Of a stretch of DNA of 64,000 bases, positions 56,595 through 64,000 are shown in pieces. The notes below the pieces were generated by a model. It saw only the letters and a program-made list of their open reading frames with translations. It made no database searches and was not told the origin of the DNA. Source of the stretch: Mycocentrospora acerina (taxonomy: Eukaryota > Ascomycota > Dothideomycetes > Pleosporales); contig JAKUHH010000201.1 of NCBI GenBank assembly GCA_022701365.1, positions 1 to 64,000 of the forward strand, in the 5' to 3' direction. A program made the position numbers and the translations under genes. The first letter of the stretch is position 1, and each line of letters opens with the position of its first letter.

Positions 56595-58351
56595 ATGGAT
56601 GTCACTAACAAAACGACTATACAGGTCGATCTGCCGCCCGGAGTTCAGGGTATTGTGTCCAGACTCCTACCCTTCATCCTCCCAGCCTTAATTATCGCTG
56701 CAATCCTGTCACCGAAAACACCTTACGGAGCCACAAGAGTCGGCAAATCAAGATGGTGGTCACTTATCCCAGGCCAAACCCCCATGCGCTTCGAAATGGA
56801 CAAATGGGCCGAGCGCGGATACCGCAAGGCGAGCAGTTCGCCCTTGTACCCCACACAAGGCTAACGGGAGGAACAGTTCCACAAAGTCCTTGACAAACCT
56901 TTTGTCAGCAAAGTCTTTGGTAGAGACTACCTCCTCCTTCCACCTCGCTACCTCGACGACGTCCGCAAAGCCGACGAACAAAATCTCAGCTTCGCACAAT
57001 GCTTTAGCGAAGCATTCAATGTCCACGTCTCCTCTGGGGATGTATATTCCTCCAGCCTCATGCCGAACGTCGTTCGCCAATACCTCAATCCCCAACTACG
57101 TACGCGTGCAAGGATTATATCTTGAAAAGACCAAACTAACCATCACATAGCCTCCTTAGTGCCAACAATGAAATCTGAATGCGAGCACATCCTCCTCACC
57201 GAGCTAGGTGGATGCGACGAGTGGAAAACAATCTCAGCTTTCGACACCTTTACAGGAATGGCGCATCGTATCACGTGCCGGATTTTACTGGGGAAAGAGC
57301 TTGCCCGGAATAAAGACTTTGTAGCGGCGTCACAGAGTTTTAACCGGTCGCTGTTTATCGGCGCTATATTGATCAATGGGGTGGCGCTGGGGCCATTGAG
57401 GAGTGCTGTTGCGTGGCTGGCGACGATTAAGCATCGGAGGGATCTTGCGCGTTGTGTGGGACATCTGATCCCTAAGATTGAGAGGACACGGAGAAAGGAG
57501 AAGGATGTAGAAGATGACGCGGTGAAGTGGATGATGGAGCTTGCAGAGGGGAATTCCACAGAATCGGGGACGGAACGAATGGCAAACCAGCTCATGCATC
57601 TCATGTTTGCGGGCAGTAGTGCTCCAGGAGGTCTGGTTGTACAAATGGTGTACCAGATCTTGATGAGCCCAGAGTATCTCGAGCCGCTTAGGAGGGAGAT
57701 TTCCAACACACTCAGCGAGACGGACGGATTCACAGCGAGCTTTTTGTCGAGAACACCGCTACTGGAGAGTTTTGTGCGCGAGACTATGCGCTTGTATCCT
57801 ACTGGCGTTGGTACGTATCGAATTTCTATCTCTCAAAATGTTTGTCATTACTGACCCAGGAATAGTCTCCGTAACACGCGCAGTCATGAAAGAACCCTTT
57901 CGCCTCCATGACGGGCAAACCCTCCCCGTAGGCTCACGCTTTGCCTTCCCCATCCAAGCCATCCACCGCGACCCAGACAACTACCAAGATCCGCTCATCT
58001 TCCGCGGATTTAGATTCGCGGGCGAATCCAACGAGCACTCTGAGATAAACGCATCTACAGTAGACAAAACATTTTTAAAGTAAGATTCTATCATTGAAAA
58101 TAGGAAGCTATGACGAACAAAAACTAACTCAGTTTCCCAGTTTTGGATTCGGTCGCCACGCATGTCCTGGCAGGTTCTACACCGTCAGGCTGGCGAAGCT
58201 TATTTTTGCCAAACTGCTGCACGAGTACGACATGGAGTGGGAGGGGAAGGTGACTTCTCGTCCGCCCAACATGTGCATAGAAGTACAAAATGGACCCAAT
58301 ATGGATGCAAAGGTGCGGATAAGGCACAGGAGGTTTCAGCCTGGTACTTGA
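56595..58351 (+). CDS. Cytochrome P450 (third), 513 aa, with GC-AG intron
   Basis: Exons 56595-56828, 56877-57099, 57151-57810, 57866-58079, 58141-58351. N-terminal anchor RLLPFILPALIIAAIL. An in-frame TAA at about 56865 is removed by a 48-bp intron with donor GCGAGC instead of GT, branch GGCTAAC and acceptor AACAG. Splicing gives GYRK-FHKVLDKPFVSKVFG, the usual P450 spacing before LLLPPRYLDDVR. I-helix MFAGSSAPGGLV (AGxxA); ExxR in RETMRLYP; heme loop FGFGRHACPGRF with Cys452. I judge it a functional gene, with the alternative that the TAA is a genuine nonsense change. Confidence 0.85.
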
Positions 58352-58650
58352 TCGACCATCACCTTGGATATGAGTTGCGAAGATGCAAACGAATTTTTAA
58401 CGAAGCTATGGCAATTACAGGAATTTTTTTCGATCTTTTAACCAGAGGCTCCTTGTTGCATATTTCACTTTGCTAGACACAAGCGTGTATGGAAAGCCTC
58501 TTGCATACTCTAGCTATTGATCACTACATGAATTCAAAGTCACATGCTTTTTTGCAGCAATACGCATAGTCAACCATATAAGCCCATCATATTGCTTGTT
58601 AAATCAATTTAACTCTCACTCAAGTCACCACCTAGTAGCTAATTTCAACA

Positions 58651-58661
58651 CCGGCGACCGA
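58651..58661. promoter_or_regulatory. One-mismatch GliZ-type site (CCGGCGACCGA)
   Basis: 85 bp upstream of the dipeptidase start, CGG-N3-CCG core exact. Confidence 0.5.
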
Positions 58662-58668
58662 GCCTATA

Positions 58669-58679
58669 CCGGCTGCCGA
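58669..58679. promoter_or_regulatory. One-mismatch GliZ-type site (CCGGCTGCCGA)
   Basis: Second copy, 18 bp after the first; CGG-N3-CCG core exact. Two weak sites together may substitute for one exact site. Confidence 0.5.
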
Positions 58680-58745
58680 GGACAGATAGTTGATTAACGA
58701 CCAGATTTCAACTTGTAAAAAATCAAGATAATAGAGGCCACCGAA

Positions 58746-60065
58746 ATGGACACGGATGAAATGAAGAAGAATGAGCACTTGTTGCTGCCGAAGACAAATA
58801 CACCACAAAAGCAAAAGAGGGCAACAGTTTTCCTCATAGCTTTGGCAGCTTTGCTTCTTACAGGACTAGCAGCTATAACACGGCTGTCGATAAATACTGA
58901 TCCGGTAGAAAGAGTTTTGAGAACAGTACCATTGATCGGTGAGTGTTGCTCCAGGTTCAAGCGAATTTCCCGTAATTAAAGGCAAGCATTATTAACGTTA
59001 CATTGCTTAGATGGACACAACGACCTTCCCATTTACATCCGAGCATTTTACTATAATCACATATATGGTAGCAATTTTAGCGAGACCGCCGACTTGATTG
59101 GGCAGGTAGACTTTCCCCGCTTGCAAAAGAGCAGATTGGGCGGTCAATTCTGGAGCGCATACGTGGAATGCCCGCACGATAATGGACCGGTCAACAAGCA
59201 AGAAACATACTATGAACCCATGCACCAAACGCTACAGCAAATCGATTTGATTCACCGGCTCATCGACGCGTACCCAGAGCGGCTGCAACGCGCGTCCAGT
59301 GCATCCGAGGTGTGGAGACAATTTTCAAATGCCAAGTCGTCGGCGATATCAAGCCTCATTGGGGTCGAAGGTCTGCACCAGGTTGCCAACAGTGCGTCGT
59401 CGTTGCGACTCTTACACCGTCTGGGCGTGCGCTATGTGACGCTGACGCACAGCTGCCACAATGCATATGCCGATAGCTGCAGCCCTTCTGCACCGCTACA
59501 CGGGGGGCTTTCAGTTGCCGGGCGGGAGATGGTAGGCGAGATGAACAGGCTGGGCGTTATGGTCGACCTCTCACACACGTCAGCAGCTACGCAACGGGAT
59601 GCGCTCAAGACGTCTCGGGCGCCTGTGTTGTACACACATTCGTCGGCACGCACACTGTGCGACCACGTACGGAACGTGAGCGACGAAGAGTTGCTGGCGC
59701 TACGAGCTAATGGCGGCGTCATTATGATTAATTTTGCGCCCGAGTTTGTGGCGTGTAGCTCGAGTGCGACACTTGAGGACGTAGCAAATCACGTTGTGTA
59801 TGTGGGCAGTCTGATTGGGTATCGTCATGTAGGAATCGGAGCAGATTATGATGGTATGGGCTTTGACCCCGCGCCAAAGGGCCTTGAGGATGTGGGCATG
59901 TATCCAGCACTGATAGCGGAGCTGCTGCAGAGAGGGGTGTCGGTGACCGATGTGCGCGGTGTTGCTGGTGGCAATGTACTGCGGGTGCTGGCTGAAGTTG
60001 AGAAGGTGGCACAAGACATGGGTGATGAGAAGCCGCTCGAAGACGGAGTCAGGTCTGTGTTGTGA
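58746..60065 (+). CDS. gliJ: Membrane dipeptidase (GliJ-like), 415 aa
   Basis: Zinc peptidase of the M19 renal-dipeptidase family; GliJ removes glycine (Cys-Gly bond) from the trimmed glutathione adduct. Exons 58746-58938 and 59011-60065; intron GTGAGT...TTAG. A single N-terminal membrane segment (TVFLIALAALLLTGLAAI, residues about 27-44) precedes the catalytic domain. Metal ligands: DGHNDLP (HxD), GVEGLHQ (Glu), DLSHTS (His) and THSSAR (His), then GIGADYDG and a GVAGGNVLRVL C-terminal signature. All are present. The N-terminal anchor predicts a luminal or extracellular catalytic face. Confidence 0.93.
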
Positions 60066-60455
60066 GTGTTGATACGGAGAGGACAGTAGGTAGTGCCAAT
60101 CTATTGTGGATTGATACAAGACATGCTAATCATAATAAGGATTGATACAAGACATGCGAGTCACAATAAGGATTGATAACGCAAGTGCCAGCAATTAGAT
60201 GGATCGATAATGTGAATTTCTAGCTACGATGCAGATCGATGCCATGTATGCTAGTCATGGTACTTTTGAGGCTACTCGTGATGCAGATGAACAGAAAGAT
60301 AGCCTAGTGTGGATTTGGACTAGTGTAAAGTGACTTGACAAAGTTTAACTTCTGGCAGGTAATTATCTTGCTGAGAGCCAGATTATGTAAACTAGTCTTG
60401 TTATGTGTTAGTGGTGTTGCCCTTAAATCAACTACCTACTTAGACGTCTGCATAC
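60066..60455. other. Convergent intergenic gap with 31-bp direct repeats
   Basis: Between dipeptidase and MFS 3' ends. A 31-bp unit starting GGATTGATACAAGACATG is repeated 2.4 times at 60108, 60139 and 60170. No other feature. Confidence 0.7.
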
Positions 60456-62125
60456 TCATGCAGAAAGCAGTGTGTTTCTATGTTTCTGCTTATGTATGCA
60501 GCCTGCTGCAAAAACAAAGGCAGACATGGTGGCCAGGCCAGCCGCAAGATACAAGACACTGCCGTCAGCGTGTGAGGCCTGCCATGCGCCCAGCAAAGGG
60601 GCTGAAAGAATGCTGCCCACACCCTCTGCCAGAGAAACAGAAGCTACAGCTAGTGAGTCATGGGGACGGCAGTGGACCAGATTTGCCTTGACAAACGACG
60701 GCGTGGCCAAGCCCATTGCGGCCAGGGCGACTAGGGGAAACAGCGCCCACGCCTTGGGAACGGCAGCCAAGGCGCACATGGCAGCGACCAGCACGGCAAG
60801 CGAGACGAGCGTGGCAGCGGCATTGCGGGCAGGCCTCGCCGCAAAAGCTGCAACGACTAGGTACAGCGATGAAGAGCCTGCGGCGACGGACAACAGCAGG
60901 CCGTTGGAAGCGGGCGAGAAACCAAAGTGCAAGGTTGCATGGACCATGAGGGCGGGGAACATGTACGAGACAGCGGCATTGTACAACAGCATGGCGGCGC
61001 CGTGAGCGGCAACGACACGGTGACGCAGCAGGTGGAGCGCAGGGCGGGCCAGCAGCCTTCTGCCTGAATCCGGGGCACGGCCACTCGGCGGGGCCGGTGC
61101 GCCGGAGCCAGCCTCGAGCGGGCCGACGACGGCCAGATAGGCGGCGGCTAGGGCGAAGAGGCCGAGAGCAACGGCAAACGAGGCTCGAAAGTCGGGCAGC
61201 AAAGCAGCGACGGCGGGGCTCAGCGCCATGCCAGCCATGTACAGGGCGAGCGAGGCGGACATGAGCTGGCCAGCGCGGTCAGGGTTGCGGGCATACAGGG
61301 CGTTGAGCGTCATGTGCAGCGTGTTGTCCGTGGCCAGACCCTCGAGCACGCGGGCGGCTAGGGCGAGAGCAACGCTCTTGGTGGCGACTGTCGTCGTCAA
61401 CACGTCTGGGTTAGCTGGGGAACCGTTGCATGTGGCTGTTGGGGACGGGGAAATTTAGGCACGTGACAGCCAGAGTACAACAGAGGCAGGGAAGACGACC
61501 AGGACATGGTGCTCTGCCCCGCACTGGCTGCGATCCTGCACAACTCGGTGCATCTTGACCTGAATCGACACATCTAGGCAGGAGTATCGACCTAGAGTGC
61601 TTTGTCATAGCCGTAGTCGTAGCCGTAATCGTAGTCGCAGCCATCTTCTTACTCATATTCGTCTGGACAGGAAAAGGGGTGGCACGTACCTCCTGTCGCC
61701 AGCACCACGACACTCGCCGCCCGCAGGCCCATCCACAGCCCTAGCCCCGCCCGTGTTGGCAGCCGTTCATACATGCCCACAGCCACCAGCCCACACACGT
61801 TGGCTACTGTCGTCGCTGCCGCTACAGTCCGGGCATAGGCTGCTCTCTCCCCATCTGCGCACTGCCTTGCATCCTTGCACAGAATGTGGGCATACGCATA
61901 CACGGTAGACGCGGCCGTTGCAGCCATGGCACAAGACGCTAGAAACGACAGTGGCATTGCCTTGTAGCCTGCGGGTAGCTGCTTTGACTCTGGCACTGCC
62001 ATGCTTGCATCCTGGCTCTGGAGAAGCGGGTTTCTCTCGTCATCGACGTTGTCGTTGTTGTCGTTGTTATTAGCCATGCTTAGACTGTCTCTTGCGGTGT
62101 CACGTGAGTCTGTAGAACATTCCAT
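60456..62125 (-). CDS. MFS transporter, 461 aa
   Basis: Major facilitator transporter, probably exporting the product. Exons 62125-61690 and 61405-60456, separated by a 284-bp intron (GTACGT...CCCAG). N-terminal cytosolic tail of about 55 hydrophilic residues, Asn- and Asp-rich (NNNDNNDN). Helices begin at PLSFLASCAMAATAAS; residue block LAARVLEGLATDN after the intron resembles the amine/vesicular-type MFS (12-TM), and the C-terminal half repeats the pattern with SVSLAEGVGSILSAPLLG. GC-rich, Ala-rich coding unlike the neighbours. The intron carries a GTAGTCGTAGCC-type trinucleotide run. An exact regulator site lies 48 bp upstream of the start. It is not the 14-TM GliA type by length. Confidence 0.85.
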
Positions 62126-62519
62126 ATCAACGCCCCTGGCTCGCTTCTTGTACCCACAGCCTCAACTCGTGCTCGGTAACCGATGCCCACTTTAACCAAG
62201 GAATTCACCGCGGGGCCAAATGCCAACTCATTATACCCCCTCTCCACTACTGCCAATGCTTCAATCACACCACTCCCGCTCCCGCTCCCGCATCCGCACC
62301 AAAACCTGCGTCTACACCTGCATGAGAAATTATCCGAGAAGCTTATTATCATCCGTCTCATCGAACTCTCCATTATCGTAGATACTATCAACGCTACTAC
62401 CAACAATACGAGTCACTATCCACCCAGTTCCTGCCTGTATGTCCTACTTCCCCATCCATCACCTGCATACACTTTATTTTCTATTCTTGGGTGCCAATCA
62501 TGTTTAATCATGATTGGAC
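62126..62519. other. Intergenic between MFS start and second GST end
   Basis: 394 bp with an exact regulator palindrome and a CCGCTCCCGCTCCCG run near 62275-62295. The open frame 62183-62617 overlaps the GST exon on the opposite strand and is not supported. Confidence 0.55.
62173..62183. promoter_or_regulatory. Exact GliZ-type palindrome TCGGTAACCGA
   Basis: 48 bp upstream of the MFS start; same 11-mer as at 31665. Confidence 0.85.
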
Positions 62520-63513
62520 CTAATGCCCAATCAAGGGTGCATTCTCCAGCACTTTCTTCACCGCATCCCGTGCCAGCATTAATTTGCTCCATCGCTCAAT
62601 GTTCGGCCAATTTTTGATATCCACCCCGAAAAACCCAAACATCCAAGGCATCGAAAATGGAAAATATGAGAGATCTGCCAGCGTCGGACGGTCGGACAGA
62701 GCGACATACTGTTGTCCGAGTGCACCTAGTCGTGCATCTAGCTTGTCCCATGCTTTGAGCGTGTTAGCGTGAAGCCTATTCTTAACGTCAGCCCGGACCA
62801 GCGCAAAGAAAAAAATAGAAACTTTGTCGGCATGTAATGCAGTAACGTACTTTGCACATGTTTTGGGCATGGCCTCCGCGTTCTGCCTGCTTGGGTAACC
62901 CCGCAGGAAATAAAGCCAATATTTAGCCGTTGCGCTGTACGTAAGAGTATCTCAGTCAGTCAATCGATTCTACCACGCCACTTCACCGGGAAAATGGTCG
63001 GGAAAGGAAGAAATTATGAAAAACGTATTCCCCATATCCACATTTGCTCCAACTTACCCTAGCCCAGCTGTCTGATAGGCAGTCCACGAGAGAACTTGCG
63101 CCTTTTCCCAAGCCGTCCTCCCCGTCCACTCTCCAGTGTTGTCAAATTTTGCCGCCAAGTACTGCAGGCATGCCGTTCCTTCAAACACAACGATTGTCTC
63201 GCCCGTCACGTCGTCTTTGTCTTTTAGCGCAGGCACCATGCGCTCAGGATGCACAGCGTAGAACCACTCGTCTCGCGTATCAATCACAGAGAGCATGTGG
63301 GGAAATCCTAATTCTTCTGCAAAAATAAGTGGTTTGATGTAATTGATGTACGATGTTTGGTCCGCTGGTTTTGAATCATATTAGCTTGAGACCCTTACTT
63401 TCAGCGGTCTGGTCCTCACCTTTGATGACATAAAGTATTGTTCTTCCATCGTGCTCTACATCCCCTAGCACAACTTCTCCATTAGGCCGAAACTTTTGGG
63501 TCGACTCTGCCAT
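62520..63513 (-). CDS. Second glutathione S-transferase (GliG-like), 246 aa
   Basis: Paralog of the GST at 50532. Exons on minus: 63513-63420, 63364-63058, 62934-62851, 62775-62520. Exons 2 and 4 have exactly the same lengths as in the first copy (307 and 256 bp). TSYINYIKPLIFAEEL, HPERMVPALKD (cis-Pro loop), VFEGTACLQYLAAKF and ALSDRPTLADLSYFPFSMPWMF replace the matching blocks of the first copy. In the glutathione-contact segment it has E-G-T where the first has E-S-T. Exon 3 is 15 bp longer. It could add the second glutathione, act on another substrate, or be redundant. Confidence 0.9.
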
Positions 63514-63629
63514 ATTTCTTTCCACAGTTCTGACTTTAGTAAATGCTTCCAGTTGGTTTCCAAAAAATGATATACAGAAATTGTACTTGCACTCATACGT
63601 GAATATATATATTCCTTGATAGAGTTGTC

Positions 63630-63640
63630 TCGGGAACCGA
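63630..63640. promoter_or_regulatory. Exact GliZ-type palindrome TCGGGAACCGA
   Basis: 117 bp upstream of the second GST start; exact TCGG-N3-CCGA. Confidence 0.85.
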
Positions 63641-63800
63641 AATTCACAAGATAGCACAAGTTTCTGCCGTACTCATTCGGCAGCAATGCCCTAAACTCCT
63701 AATATTTTCACAATATCAACCCGCTACTCAACGTCCCAGCTGAAAACCACGTGGCATATTATTTCATACCATATTTTACATCGTTTTGCAATCAAACTCT

Positions 63801-64000
63801 TTAAATCCCCCGCCGTCTAAACGATACATACGTATCAATACTTGGCATAATCTGCCCCCCAATTGGCCAATCCACCGGCTTGCCCACCCGTCCAGGCGTA
63901 AACCTCATCTCATACCCCACCAACAACTTTGCAAACACAATCTTGGAAGTTTCTGTTGCCAGAAATCTGCCTGGGCAGGTTTGCGTGCCGTATCCGAATC
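63801..64000 (-). CDS. Cytochrome P450 (fourth), C-terminal fragment cut by window edge
   Basis: Minus-strand frame entering at the right edge. It opens with FGYGTQTCPGRF, the heme-binding loop with its Cys, then SKIVFAKLLVGYEMRF, and ends TYVSFRRRGI with TAA at 63803-63801. The rest lies outside the window, so the cluster continues to the right. A fourth P450 means heavier oxidation than in gliotoxin (two P450s). Confidence 0.85.
   Translation of the reverse strand, partial: FGYGTQTCPGRFLATETSKIVFAKLLVGYEMRFTPGRVGKPVDWPIGGQIMPSIDTYVSFRRRGI

Larger units (their letters stand above)
58352..58745. other. Intergenic / dipeptidase promoter
   Basis: 394 bp. Two near-consensus regulator sites lie within 100 bp of the dipeptidase start. 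Confidence 0.6.

Noticed and set aside
56865..56867. In-frame TAA suggesting that the third P450 is broken
   Set aside because: A GC-AG intron with a good branch site removes it and restores family spacing; kept as a finding rather than a pseudogene call.

Overview
The window is chromosomal DNA of a filamentous ascomycete (Pezizomycotina). Nearly all genes carry short introns with GTRNGT donors and CTAAC-type branch points. HET-domain genes, fungal transposons and a complete-looking epipolythiodioxopiperazine (ETP, gliotoxin/sirodesmin/aspirochlorine class) biosynthetic cluster are present. All intron models were made by hand, so splice sites may be off by a few bases.

Region 1 (1-3265) is a very AT-rich, decayed transposon block. 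It holds a hAT-type transposase relic with a BED zinc finger, a probable LTR, two mirror-image TAG/CTA microsatellites around a 51-bp tandem repeat, and a palindromic A/T block. Region 2 (3266-27000) is gene-poor: a short-chain dehydrogenase, a flavin amine oxidase, a secreted carboxylesterase, a ten-cysteine secreted protein, an LPxxxR/F-box-like protein, an EthD-domain protein, and two HET-domain genes broken by nonsense and frameshift changes.

Region 3 (27036 to the right edge, and beyond it) is the ETP cluster. In order: CmcJ/GA4-desaturase-like oxidoreductase (-), CXXH thioredoxin-reductase-like protein (+), MBOAT acyltransferase (-), GNAT acetyltransferase (-), CXXC dithiol oxidase GliT-like (+), gamma-glutamyl cyclotransferase-like GliK (+), PLP C-S lyase GliI-like (-), bimodular NRPS GliP-like (+), methyltransferase GliM-like (-), P450 (+), ABC exporter SirA-like (-), glutathione S-transferase GliG-like (-), P450 (+), second MBOAT acyltransferase (-), P450 (+), dipeptidase GliJ-like (+), MFS transporter (-), second GliG-like GST (-), and the 3' end of a fourth P450 (-).

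Inferred logic: the NRPS makes a diketopiperazine; P450s activate it; the GSTs add glutathione; GliK and GliJ trim the glutathione; GliI cleaves C-S to the dithiol; the CXXC oxidase closes the disulfide; methyl- and acyltransferases and further P450s decorate; ABC and MFS pumps export. The unusual part is the CXXH protein. In aspirochlorine biosynthesis a CXXH member of this family (AclR) moves sulfur and forms a spiroaminal after a cryptic acetylation, and this cluster also carries three acyltransferases. I therefore infer a rearranged ('derailed') ETP, with a gene set I cannot match to a named cluster. The NRPS appears to lack the terminal T domain found in GliP.

Regulation: all 12 promoter regions of the cluster contain the palindrome TCGG-N3-CCGA (8 exact copies) or a one-mismatch form, matching the reported GliZ/SirZ consensus. 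The regulator gene itself, a halogenase, a prenyltransferase and a GliN-like N-methyltransferase were not seen in the window. The cluster is cut by the right edge.
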